64,000 nucleotides of DNA from Halanaerobium saccharolyticum (lineage in GTDB: Bacteria; Bacillota; Halanaerobiia; Halanaerobiales; Halanaerobiaceae). How positions within the stretch are numbered: the stretch's first letter is position 1; every line of letters starts with the position of its first letter. The notes under the pieces are model-generated. The model saw only the letters and a list, made by a program, of their open reading frames with translations, had not been told where the DNA came from and made no database searches. A program made the position numbers and the translations under genes. The stretch spans positions 146,563-210,562 of the forward strand of contig NZ_SNWX01000003.1 in the NCBI RefSeq assembly GCF_004362045.1, given 5' to 3'. Below are positions 42,724 to 51,083 of this stretch, one piece after another.

Positions 42724-43698
42724 ATGAAAGAATATTATTTAGGACTGGATCTTGGTGGAACAAAAATTTTAACCGGTCTTGCCGATAGTGAGGGAAAGAT
42801 TATTACAAGAGCTCGCAGAGATACTGAAGCTAATCTGGGAGAAGATAAAATAATAGAAAACATGATAGCAACAATAGAAGCTGTACTTAAAAAAGCAGAT
42901 GTTGACCGAGATGAGGTTAGAACACTGGGGATTGGCAGTCCGGGACCACTTGATGCCAAAAAGGGAATTATCATCGAGAATGCTAATTTACCCTGGAAAA
43001 ATGTTCCTTTAGTTGAGAAAATTGAGTCAGCTCTGGGAATTAAAACTCTCTTAAAAAATGATGCTAATGCGGCTGCACTGGGGGAAAAATGGTTTGGTGC
43101 CGGTAAAAGTGTTGATAATATGGTTTACATAACTATTTCCACTGGTATTGGTGGTGGAGCAATTATTAACAGGGAACTGTTTAGCGGGATTAATGATAAT
43201 GCCTGTGAGGTAGGTCATACAGTAATTGATCCTGATGGTCCACTCTGTGGTTGTGGAAATCACGGCTGTCTGGAGGCTTTTTCTTCCGGGACTTCTATTG
43301 GTAAGAGAGCGCGAGAGGCTGCAGCAGCTGGGCAGAGTAAAGAAATGCTGGAGCTGGCAGATAATATTATTGAGGATATAGATGCAGTTATCTGTGCCCA
43401 GGCTGCCTATCAGGGTGATCAGGCAGCTAAGGAAATTTTTGAAAATGCCGGTTATCACCTGGGTATTGGTTTAGGTAATGTTGTAAATACTTTTAATACT
43501 GAGATGATAATTCTTGGTGGGGGAGTAATGAAGGCTTCAGATCTATTTTTAGAGACGGCGATTAAAACTATGGAAGATATAGCGCTGGCTGGCTCTTTAG
43601 AAATGGTTACAGTAAAAGAAGCTGAGCTTGGTTCTGATATTGGTTTAATGGGTGCTATAGCTGTGGCAATGGAAGACAGGTTGAAAAAAAATGATTGA
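42724..43698 (+). CDS. ROK-family glucokinase
   Basis: A 324-residue ROK kinase. The phosphate-binding motif LGLDLGGTKILTGL is N-terminal, the sugar-binding ENANLPWKNVPL and NDANAAALGEKWFGAG segments follow, and the zinc site CGCGNHGCLEAFSSG (CxCGxxGCxE) is complete. These features fit glucokinases (GlcK) of Firmicutes, giving glucose 6-phosphate from PTS-independent sugars. It overlaps hprK by 8 bp, linking sugar entry with carbon regulation. Confidence 0.88.
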   Translation: MKEYYLGLDLGGTKILTGLADSEGKIITRARRDTEANLGEDKIIENMIATIEAVLKKADVDRDEVRTLGIGSPGPLDAKKGIIIENANLPWKNVPLVEKIESALGIKTLLKNDANAAALGEKWFGAGKSVDNMVYITISTGIGGGAIINRELFSGINDNACEVGHTVIDPDGPLCGCGNHGCLEAFSSGTSIGKRAREAAAAGQSKEMLELADNIIEDIDAVICAQAAYQGDQAAKEIFENAGYHLGIGLGNVVNTFNTEMIILGGGVMKASDLFLETAIKTMEDIALAGSLEMVTVKEAELGSDIGLMGAIAVAMEDRLKKND

Positions 43699-44608
43699 TG
43701 AAGATAAAGTATTAGTGCTTGATATTTTCAACCGCTTTGATCTGGAAATTAAAGCCGGTCGTTCTGGTATTAAAAGAGAGGTTAAAGTAAGCGATATTAA
43801 GAGACCGGGGATTGAACTGGCCGGTTTCTGGAAGCACTTTGTACCGGAGCGGGTTAATTTAATTGGAAGAACCGAGCTTTCTTTTCTACGGGGACTTGAT
43901 GAGCAGATCCTGCAGGAAAGAATCGAAGAGTATGTAGACTACAATCCAGTCTGCATCATAGTTGCCCGGGGAGAACATATTCCTGATTATCTGCTGGAAA
44001 GAGCAAATCAGAAAGGGATTCCTGTTCTTTCGACAGAAATTTCTACAACCAGATTTAGCAGTATGCTTTTAAACTATCTGGAAGAAAAATTGGCGCCGGT
44101 CAAGGTTATTCATGGAGTTCTGGTAGATATCTATGGAATAGGAGTCTTAATTAAAGGCCAGAGTGGAATCGGTAAAAGTGAGACAGCAATAGAGCTGGTT
44201 AAAAGAGGCCACCGTCTGGTTGCTGATGATATAATTGAAATCAAAAAAATAGGTGAGCTGCGTTTAAGTGGTACAGCACCTAACAATTCTCGTTATTTTC
44301 TGGAGATGCGCGGTATTGGCATAATTAATGTTAAAACTTTATTTGGAGCCGGGGCAGTAAAACACGAATCTCCAATTAATCTTGCAATTAAATTGGAAAG
44401 ATGGAAAGATGGAGAAGAATATGAAAGACTTGGTATTGACAGCCGTAAAACAGCAATTATGGATTTAGAAATTGATGAAATTGTAATTCCAGTAAAACCA
44501 GGTAGAAATCTGGCTTTAGTGTTGGAAGTGGCAGCCATGAATTATAGAATGAAAACAATGGGCTATAATGCTGCAGTTGATTTTACAGAGAATATAATGA
44601 ATAGATAG
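43691..44608 (+). CDS. hprK: HPr kinase/phosphorylase
   Basis: A 305-residue bifunctional enzyme that phosphorylates HPr on Ser46 and reverses it, the master switch of carbon catabolite control in Firmicutes. The Walker A GQSGIGKS is at residues 156-163, with LVADDIIEI after it, and the family signature EMRGIGIINVKTLFGAGAV is complete. Length is standard (about 310). It overlaps the ROK kinase gene; spacing to the next gene is 26 bp. Confidence 0.96.
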   Translation: MIDEDKVLVLDIFNRFDLEIKAGRSGIKREVKVSDIKRPGIELAGFWKHFVPERVNLIGRTELSFLRGLDEQILQERIEEYVDYNPVCIIVARGEHIPDYLLERANQKGIPVLSTEISTTRFSSMLLNYLEEKLAPVKVIHGVLVDIYGIGVLIKGQSGIGKSETAIELVKRGHRLVADDIIEIKKIGELRLSGTAPNNSRYFLEMRGIGIINVKTLFGAGAVKHESPINLAIKLERWKDGEEYERLGIDSRKTAIMDLEIDEIVIPVKPGRNLALVLEVAAMNYRMKTMGYNAAVDFTENIMNR

Positions 44609-44634
44609 AGAATGATTTTAGTAGAGGTGTGAAA

Positions 44635-45573
44635 ATGGCTTTAAAAAAAATAAAAAACAAAAGGCAAAAACTAGTGATTCTATTTATTATCTGTCTTTTT
44701 ATTTTACCTGCAGCTGCCAGTGCAAAAAATTATAGAGTGATTTTTAATCACCTTGATGGAATTGGTGACGATTATGGGCCTGGAAATTATGATTATCCCC
44801 AGTATCATATCTTCCAGAATAAAGGACATTTATTTGATCTGAGGTCGATGACGATCTATGAAGCTGAAGCTGAATATAAAATTCGCTTTGCATTTACTAA
44901 TTTAACTGATCCCTGGGGAGCTAAGTATGGATTTTCATTACCTTTAATCGAAATTTATATTGATCATCAAAATGGTGGCAGTAGTCAACTTTTTCAGGAG
45001 GGAGCTAATGTCAGATTTAAAGAAGATTTTAAGTGGAATAAATTAATAAAAATAAGCGGCTGGTGGGTCAGGTTATTTAATCCGGACAGTAAACAGGAAA
45101 ATTTATTGAATATTAACGAGTTATCACTCAGTAATCCGGTTTCAAATGGAGATCTTAGTCTGCGGAGAAAAGATAATAATCTATTTTTAAAAATACCGAA
45201 AAGTGTGATTGATTCTCTGCAGCAAAGTAAAATCATTGTAATGGTAGGCAGTTTTGATCCTTTTGGCTATGATCATTTTCGTTCAATATCCAAAAGCAGA
45301 AGCTCCTGGCAGGTATATTCGAAAAGCAATATTTCAAATTCAAAGTCTACCAGAGTTCTGGATCTTTTGGTCCCTGGAGGTCGAAGTCAAAAAAAAATAT
45401 TGAGGGGTGAGTTACCAGCCCTGCCGTATTTAAAAATTGGAAATGAACGGCCCGCCAGACAGCCGACTCTTGTAGATCAGCTGCAGCCATTAAATAAAAT
45501 TTCTTTATCAATACTTTTTCTTTACATATTGATTCTAATTTTTGTGCTTTATAAATTTAATTATAATAAATAA
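44635..45573 (+). CDS. Exported protein resembling the glucodextranase C-terminal module
   Basis: A 312-residue protein with a basic, hydrophobic signal peptide (cleavage near AAASAKN), one globular domain and a C-terminal membrane helix (about residues 286-306) ending in a basic tail. The opening motif GIGDDYGPGNYDYP and the following FDLRSMTI resemble the sugar/surface-binding module at the C-terminus of glucodextranases and pullulanase-type enzymes, without any catalytic domain. It may bind envelope or storage glucan. The ATG at 44635 follows GAGGTG; GTG 44629 overlaps the SD. Confidence 0.6.
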   Translation: MALKKIKNKRQKLVILFIICLFILPAAASAKNYRVIFNHLDGIGDDYGPGNYDYPQYHIFQNKGHLFDLRSMTIYEAEAEYKIRFAFTNLTDPWGAKYGFSLPLIEIYIDHQNGGSSQLFQEGANVRFKEDFKWNKLIKISGWWVRLFNPDSKQENLLNINELSLSNPVSNGDLSLRRKDNNLFLKIPKSVIDSLQQSKIIVMVGSFDPFGYDHFRSISKSRSSWQVYSKSNISNSKSTRVLDLLVPGGRSQKKILRGELPALPYLKIGNERPARQPTLVDQLQPLNKISLSILFLYILILIFVLYKFNYNK

Positions 45574-45574
45574 C

Positions 45575-45602
45575 TTTGAACTTTTAAATTTGAACTTTTA
45601 AA
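45575..45602 (+). repeat. Perfect 14-nt tandem repeat
   Basis: TTTGAACTTTTAAA occurs twice back to back (45575-45588 and 45589-45602), filling the gap between two genes up to the SD of the next. It could be replication slippage or a small regulatory site. Confidence 0.6.
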
Positions 45603-45613
45603 GAGGTGAGATA

Positions 45614-46579
45614 ATGACAGCAGAGCCAATGAAATATGCCAGAGAGATATTAAAAAAAGTATCCCGCAGTTTTGCTCTGACAATTCCAATGTTAGATGAC
45701 GAGATTAAAGATGAAATTCTTCTGACCTATCTCCAGGATAGAATTTTAGATAATTTTGAGGATGAAATTCATCCACCTGATCTTAAACTGCAGCAGGAAA
45801 TGATGGACCGAGTCAGCAGAATCTTTTCTACCGCAGAATATGATCGCAGTTCTGATTTTGCAATTATTAAAGAAAAGAGCAGCTTAATAGAAAAAGATTC
45901 ACTGCGGGAATTAACTGAGAATATTGATTTGATCTACAGGAGTTATCAAAGTTTTGAACCTGAGATTCAGGATATTTCTCATAAATGGCTGCAGGAAATG
46001 AATCAGGGTATGCAGAAATATTTAAGCAAAAAGGTAGAAACTTTTTCAGAACTGGATGAATACTGTTATTATGTTGCCGGTACAGTCGGAGGATTTTTGA
46101 CTGAAACTATTATTTATAAATTTGAAATTGAAGCTCAGAATAAAAAAAGATTAATGGATAATTTTAACCAGGCAGGTTTATTTTTACAGAAAGTTAATTT
46201 GATTAGAGATATTAGAGAAGATTTAGAGAGCAGAGATAAACATTTCTGGCCTTTAAAAGATTTAGGAATTAGTGAAAAAGAACTTATTGATCCCAGTTAT
46301 AAAAAGCAGGCTCTTGCTGCTTTAGAAAAAATGCTGGCCGATTTAAAAACTCATATTCCAGCTTTAAGGAAATATTATCAGGCTCTGCCGGCTGAACTTA
46401 AAGGTTATAAAAAGTTTTTTGCTGTTAATAATGCTCTGGGACTGGCTACTATGGAGAAGCTGAAAAACAATCCTGATGTATTTTATGGGAACAAACCGGT
46501 CAAAACCTCTAAATTAACATTTTTAAATATAATAAGGGCTCCGGAAAAATATTTACTGGAGCAGATAAATAAATATTAA
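45614..46579 (+). CDS. Squalene/phytoene synthase-family protein
   Basis: A 321-residue all-helical prenyl synthase of the squalene/phytoene synthase family. The N-terminal KKVSRSFALTIPML is a family hallmark. The first aspartate motif is DRILD (in LQDRILDNFED), and the second is in NLIRDIREDLESRDKHFWP (DxxxD present), so both diphosphate/Mg2+ sites are kept. The product, squalene, dehydrosqualene or other, cannot be told. No cyclase or desaturase gene is near. AAAGAGGTGAG precedes the ATG. Confidence 0.85.
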   Translation: MTAEPMKYAREILKKVSRSFALTIPMLDDEIKDEILLTYLQDRILDNFEDEIHPPDLKLQQEMMDRVSRIFSTAEYDRSSDFAIIKEKSSLIEKDSLRELTENIDLIYRSYQSFEPEIQDISHKWLQEMNQGMQKYLSKKVETFSELDEYCYYVAGTVGGFLTETIIYKFEIEAQNKKRLMDNFNQAGLFLQKVNLIRDIREDLESRDKHFWPLKDLGISEKELIDPSYKKQALAALEKMLADLKTHIPALRKYYQALPAELKGYKKFFAVNNALGLATMEKLKNNPDVFYGNKPVKTSKLTFLNIIRAPEKYLLEQINKY

Positions 46580-46624
46580 ATTTATAAAGTAGAGATTTTC
46601 TTTTAGAAAGGAGAATAATTTCAG

Positions 46625-47473
46625 ATGGATTTTTTACTTATTACGGGCATGTCAGGAGCAGGAAAGTCTCTGGCCTTAAATTATTTTGAAGATAGAGGTT
46701 ATTTTTGTGTGGATAATTTACCGCCGGCTTTAATTTCAAAGTTTGCAGAATTATGTCTCCAGTCAGATTTAGATAAAATTGCTCTGGTCAGTGATATTAG
46801 GGGACGAGAGTTTTTTAATGAACTTTTTGAGGAACTTGCAAAAATAGAAAAAATGAACTTAAATTACAATATTCTTTTTCTGGAAGCTTCAGATGATGTT
46901 TTAATCAGAAGATATAAGGAGAGTAGAAGACGCCATCCACTTGATGAAGAGGGAAGAATATTGGATGCTATTGAGCGAGAAAGAAAATTATTAGAAGAAC
47001 TGCGGGGAAGGGCAACTAAAATTATTGACACGGGAGAATTAAAAATTTCAGAGCTGCAGCAAGAACTAAATCAATCTTTTTTTGCGGAAGAGGATAAAAA
47101 TTTACTGCATTTAAGTTTGATTTCCTTTGGCTTTAAGTATGGTATACCCCGGGATGCTGATTTAGTAATGGATGTTCGTTTTTTACCAAACCCTCATTAT
47201 GTAGAATCTTTAAGAGAAAAAACAGGCAATGACCAGGTAGTTCAAGATTATGTATTGAAGTGGCCGATAACTGATAAATTTTATGATAAATTTTTTGATT
47301 TAATAGATTTCTTACTGCCTGAATATAAAAAAGAAGGTAAGAGTCATTTATCTATTGCTATTGGCTGTACTGGTGGTAAGCACCGCTCAGTTACAACGGT
47401 CAATAAGCTGGCAGAATTTTTATCAGACAAAGAATTTAACATTAATCTGGAACACCGAGATATCGAAAAGTAA
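46625..47473 (+). CDS. rapZ: RNase adapter / nucleotide-binding protein RapZ (YvcJ)
   Basis: A 282-residue P-loop protein. Walker A GMSGAGKS is at residues 8-15, ERERKLLEELRGRA lies in the middle, DVRFLPNPHYVE and the C-terminal GCTGGKHRSVT are the hallmark motifs of RapZ/YvcJ. In Enterobacteria RapZ senses glucosamine 6-phosphate; in Bacillus YvcJ binds and hydrolyses nucleotides. Followed by yvcK and whiA, the conserved Firmicute trio. AAAGGAG lies before the ATG. Confidence 0.95.
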   Translation: MDFLLITGMSGAGKSLALNYFEDRGYFCVDNLPPALISKFAELCLQSDLDKIALVSDIRGREFFNELFEELAKIEKMNLNYNILFLEASDDVLIRRYKESRRRHPLDEEGRILDAIERERKLLEELRGRATKIIDTGELKISELQQELNQSFFAEEDKNLLHLSLISFGFKYGIPRDADLVMDVRFLPNPHYVESLREKTGNDQVVQDYVLKWPITDKFYDKFFDLIDFLLPEYKKEGKSHLSIAIGCTGGKHRSVTTVNKLAEFLSDKEFNINLEHRDIEK

Positions 47474-47521
47474 AAGTTTTATATGAGTATTAAAAAGCAA
47501 TTACTAGAAGGAAGTGTAATT

Positions 47522-48802
47522 ATGAACCTGCCAAAATGGTTTTTTCCAGGTTTGGGTGTTAAAAGATGGTTTTTGGTAATGATATTTGCCTTTATTTTAA
47601 TTAGTCTGGGAATTACCCCTTTGTTTGGTTTTGATTTGAGTGTTTATGTAGCTAATAATTTATTAGCTATCTTGAGCAATATCTTTGGAAATCAGGCAGG
47701 ATTTATTCTCAAATTTACTGCGGTGATAATGATTTTAAGTGGTATTACTTTAACTTATTATTCTTTAGTCAAGATCAGGTTAGAGTTTAATACCCATATT
47801 ACTCCACATGGAGAAATACTTGATCTATTATATGAAAAAAGAAGATCTAACAGAGGTCCGGAAATAGTGGCTTTTGGTGGTGGAACAGGTCTCTCGAATC
47901 TTCTGCGGGGCCTAAAAACAAATAGTGATAATCTGACAGCAGTCGTCACAGTGGCGGATGATGGCGGCAGTTCAGGTCGGTTGAGAGATGAAATGGGGAT
48001 TTTACCTCCCGGTGATATTCGAAACTGTCTGGTAGCTCTTGCTGACAGAGAACCGCTAATGGAAAAACTATTTCAGCACCGCTTTGAAGCAGAAGGGGGA
48101 CTGGAAGGTCACAGCTTTGGCAATTTATATATTGCAGCGATGACTGAAGTGCTGGGTGATTTTGAAGAAGCTGTTAGAGCTTCCAGCAAAGTGCTGGCAA
48201 TTAGGGGTAAAGTTTTACCAGCTACAAATGAAGATATCAAACTGGGAGCAGTTTATCATGATCAGGAAGAAAGAATAGGGGAATCGGCTATCCCGGTTTA
48301 TAATAAGGAGATCAATAGAGTCTTTCTGTATCCGGAAAATGCGAGTACTACCCCTGAAGTAAGAGAATCCATCAAAAAAGCAGATGTAATTGTTATTGGT
48401 CCCGGCAGTCTTTATACCAGTATTTTACCGAATCTGCTGGTTAAAGGAATTGCAGCAGAAATCAAAAAAAGTGAGGCTCTGAAACTATATATATGTAATG
48501 TTATGACCCAGCCAGGAGAAACAGATGGCTATACTGCTGCTGATCATGCTCAGGCAATAATAGACCACTGTGGTAGTGGAGTTTTTGATTACATTATTGT
48601 TAATAATCGACAGGGAACTGAAGAACTGCGCCAGAAATATGAGGCTGAAGGAGCTTATTCGGTTCAAATAGATCATCAGCGTTTACAGGATCTGGATCTT
48701 AAAATAATTGAAGCAGATCTTTTAAAAAAAGACAGCTATTTACGTCATGATCCTCAGGCACTGGCAGAGTTGATTTATGATTTAAATAAAAAATATAACT
48801 AA
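47522..48802 (+). CDS. yvcK: Gluconeogenesis/morphogenesis factor YvcK
   Basis: A 426-residue protein of the YvcK/CofD-like family. Two N-terminal membrane helices (about residues 13-33 and 50-77) precede the cytoplasmic domain with AFGGGTGLSNLLRGLK, VTVADDGGSSGRLRDE and PPGDIRNCLVAL, then PGSLYTSILPNLLV. YvcK binds UDP-sugars and supports growth on gluconeogenic carbon and cell shape. The ATG at 47522 has AGAAGGAAG upstream; an ATG at 47483 adds 13 residues but lacks an SD. Confidence 0.94.
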   Translation: MNLPKWFFPGLGVKRWFLVMIFAFILISLGITPLFGFDLSVYVANNLLAILSNIFGNQAGFILKFTAVIMILSGITLTYYSLVKIRLEFNTHITPHGEILDLLYEKRRSNRGPEIVAFGGGTGLSNLLRGLKTNSDNLTAVVTVADDGGSSGRLRDEMGILPPGDIRNCLVALADREPLMEKLFQHRFEAEGGLEGHSFGNLYIAAMTEVLGDFEEAVRASSKVLAIRGKVLPATNEDIKLGAVYHDQEERIGESAIPVYNKEINRVFLYPENASTTPEVRESIKKADVIVIGPGSLYTSILPNLLVKGIAAEIKKSEALKLYICNVMTQPGETDGYTAADHAQAIIDHCGSGVFDYIIVNNRQGTEELRQKYEAEGAYSVQIDHQRLQDLDLKIIEADLLKKDSYLRHDPQALAELIYDLNKKYN

Positions 48803-48870
48803 AATAGATTAATAATATAAAAACAATTTTTAAGTTTAAACAACAATTATAGATTTTAAAGGTGATAAAA

Positions 48871-49794
48871 ATGTCTTTTACTGATCAGGTCAAAGAAGAG
48901 TTAACACATAAAGATAAATTTGATTATCAGGAACAGCTGGCTGAACTTTCCGCCTTAATTAGAATAGATGGTTCAATTCAGATTTCAAATAAACATCTGG
49001 CTGTTAAAGTAACACTTTACCATGGAAATCTGGCCCGCAGAATTTATTCCTTAATAAAGGAGCGTTTTGGCTTTAGTATTGAAATCAGGGTTAGACAGGA
49101 TAGAAGATTCAACTTAAGCCACAGCTATGATATTATTGTAACTCCTCAGCCGGGTGTTAGAGAATTTTTGCTTGAGCTCGGGTTTTTAACTCCAGATAAT
49201 AATCTGGTTTTTCATATTAAAGAAGAATATTTAGCTTCCCGCAAATTATCTCAGGCATATTTACGGGGCTTATTTTTAGGAGGTGGATCTGTTAACAGTC
49301 CTCAGAGCGAATATCATTTAGAATTTCGCTGTGAACGGGAGAGTGTGGCGGAAGATTTAAAAGTTTTACTTGCTAAATTTGACTTAGAAGCTCATCAAAC
49401 TGAGCATAAGGGTTATCAGGTGATTTACTTTAAGAGTTATGCTGAAGTAGTCAAAGTACTGAACATTATTGGAGCCCATCAGGCAATGCTAAAAATGGAA
49501 AATGATCATATTGTCAAGGAGCTAAAAAATGATGTTAACCGTCGGGTTAATTTTGAGACAGCAAATCTGGAAAAATCAGTTTCAGCTGCTATGGATCAGC
49601 TGGAATATATAGATATTATAGAAAGAAAAGAAGGACTGGAAACATTAAGTCCCGGACTGCAGGAAATAGCGGAACTTCGCAGAGCCAATCCTTATGCATC
49701 ATTAAAGGAATTGGGAGATATTCTGGACCTCAGCAAATCAGGGGTAAATCATCGTCTGCGAAGAATTAAAAAGATTGCTGAAGATTTAACTTGA
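48871..49794 (+). CDS. whiA: WhiA sporulation/cell-division regulator
   Basis: A 307-residue protein with an N-terminal LAGLIDADG-type homing-endonuclease-like fold, without the catalytic signature, and a C-terminal helix-turn-helix (SLKELGDILDLSKSGVNHRL) that binds DNA. In Firmicutes WhiA affects cell division and chromosome segregation. It closes the rapZ-yvcK-whiA run. The ATG at 48871 lies 7 nt after AAAGGTG. Confidence 0.94.
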   Translation: MSFTDQVKEELTHKDKFDYQEQLAELSALIRIDGSIQISNKHLAVKVTLYHGNLARRIYSLIKERFGFSIEIRVRQDRRFNLSHSYDIIVTPQPGVREFLLELGFLTPDNNLVFHIKEEYLASRKLSQAYLRGLFLGGGSVNSPQSEYHLEFRCERESVAEDLKVLLAKFDLEAHQTEHKGYQVIYFKSYAEVVKVLNIIGAHQAMLKMENDHIVKELKNDVNRRVNFETANLEKSVSAAMDQLEYIDIIERKEGLETLSPGLQEIAELRRANPYASLKELGDILDLSKSGVNHRLRRIKKIAEDLT

Positions 49795-49818
49795 AATTAT
49801 TTCAAAAGATGATATAAT
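49791..49818 (+). promoter_or_regulatory. Predicted promoter of the cggR-gap glycolytic operon
   Basis: TTGAAA (49791-49796), overlapping the whiA stop, and TATAAT (49813-49818) are 16 bp apart. A second TATAAT follows at 49818-49823. Transcription would start near 49826, giving a leader of about 115 nt that holds a terminator-like hairpin and the CggR site. Confidence 0.55.
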
Positions 49819-49855
49819 ATAATTTGGAAGTTGACAAAAATATATCAAACTTGCT

Positions 49856-49882
49856 GCTGATTTAAAGATCAGCTTTGTTTTT
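49856..49882 (+). terminator. Terminator-like hairpin in the cggR leader
   Basis: GCTGAT (49856-49861) pairs with ATCAGC (49868-49873) around six bases, followed by TTTGTTTTT (49874-49882). It lies between the predicted promoter and the CggR operator. It either terminates whiA transcripts or acts as an attenuator in the leader of the glycolytic operon. Confidence 0.6.
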
Positions 49883-49890
49883 GGCTGTAT

Positions 49891-49926
49891 CGGGACAATT
49901 TTGTTCCATTTGGACAAAAACGTTCC
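49891..49926 (+). promoter_or_regulatory. CggR-type operator
   Basis: Two direct repeats of the form GGAC-N6-GTTCC lie at 49893-49907 and 49912-49926, the first as CGGGAC. This resembles the CggR operator of Bacillus (CGGGAC-N6-TGTCC repeated). The period is 19 bp here, against 21 bp in Bacillus as I recall it. CggR bound here would block elongation; fructose 1,6-bisphosphate would relieve it. Confidence 0.7.
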
Positions 49927-49942
49927 AGCTCGGAGGTTAAAC

Positions 49943-50992
49943 ATGAATAAACTGTTTAAAATTCAGCAAAAAATTGTACCGGAAATTGTTAAGACAGCCC
50001 AGCAAAGATACAACATTTTACGTGGTATTTATTACAATCAGCCTATTGGCAGAAGAGCTCTGGCCAGGATACTTGGTCTCAGCGAAAGAACGATCCGCAA
50101 TGATCTGGAGTTTTTTGAGAAAAATGCTTTGATAACTATTACCCCTGCAGGTACTCAGATAACTAGAATTGGAGAGGAATTTCTGATAGAATTAGATGAG
50201 TATATAAAAGAGTTAAGAGATATCAGTCATCTGGAAAAAAGGCTGGAGAATATTCTGGGGATAGAAAAAGTAAAACTGGTTAACGGGGCTGTTCCGGCCG
50301 GAGATTTAAAAGCAGAAATTGGACGTATGGCTTCACAGCTTTTACAGCAGGAGATAAAAAATGGAGATATACTTGCTGTTACAGGAGGGACGACTCTGGC
50401 CCAGGTGGCAGCTGAGATGAGCTACAGTGCAGAATCTCGAGATGTAACAGTAGTTCCTGGACGAGGTGGTCTGAGTGAAGATGTCGAAATTCAGGCCAAT
50501 ACAATTGCTGCCAAGATTGCTAAAAAACTTGGAGGCAGTTATCATCTGCTGCATATTCCGGACAATATGGCTGAAGAAAATATTTATCATATAACAAAAG
50601 AACCAACAATTAAGAAAACTTTAGAAATTTTAAAAAGAGCCAATATTTTAATCCACGGAGTTGGAACTGCTGCAGATATGGCAGGACGCCGGGGAATGGA
50701 TGAGCAGGAGATAGAAGATCTCATTAAGGCAGGAGCAGTTGGAGAAGCCTTTGGCTTTTATTTCAACTCTCAGGGTGAGATAATTTATTCTACTACAAGT
50801 GTTGGCTTAAACCTGGATGACCTGCAGGCAATAAATAAAGTGATTGTGGTTGCAGGTGGAGAAAATAAAGCAGAAGCAATAATTTCTGCAGTGTCTCCTA
50901 AATACCAGGATATTTTAATTACTGATGAAATTACAGCCCGAAAAATTATCTCTCTTAAAGGAGGTGAGGCCGAAGACAGGCTGGCAAATTAA
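49943..50992 (+). CDS. cggR: Central glycolytic gene regulator CggR
   Basis: A 349-residue SorC/DeoR-type repressor. The N-terminal winged helix includes YNQPIGRRALARILGLSERT (about residues 31-50) and the C-terminal sugar-phosphate domain contains TGGTTLAQVAAEM and HGVGTA. CggR represses the gap-pgk-tpi-pgm-eno operon unless fructose 1,6-bisphosphate accumulates. GGAGG (49932-49936) sits just before the ATG at 49943; a frame opening at 49901 runs through the operator and is rejected. It directly precedes gap, as in Bacillus. Confidence 0.93.
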   Translation: MNKLFKIQQKIVPEIVKTAQQRYNILRGIYYNQPIGRRALARILGLSERTIRNDLEFFEKNALITITPAGTQITRIGEEFLIELDEYIKELRDISHLEKRLENILGIEKVKLVNGAVPAGDLKAEIGRMASQLLQQEIKNGDILAVTGGTTLAQVAAEMSYSAESRDVTVVPGRGGLSEDVEIQANTIAAKIAKKLGGSYHLLHIPDNMAEENIYHITKEPTIKKTLEILKRANILIHGVGTAADMAGRRGMDEQEIEDLIKAGAVGEAFGFYFNSQGEIIYSTTSVGLNLDDLQAINKVIVVAGGENKAEAIISAVSPKYQDILITDEITARKIISLKGGEAEDRLAN

Positions 50993-51083
50993 AATCAGCA
51001 GGTTATAAACTTTCAAATTTTTTAAGTCTTTGTTTAATAAATTAATTTGTAAATGATTCATCAATTATAAGGAGGAATTAATA

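Noticed and set aside
49831..49860. TTGACA at 49831 as -35 of the cggR promoter
   Set aside because: At 17 bp downstream the sequence is GCTGCTGA-like, not a -10 element. The TTGAAA/TATAAT pair just upstream fits better.
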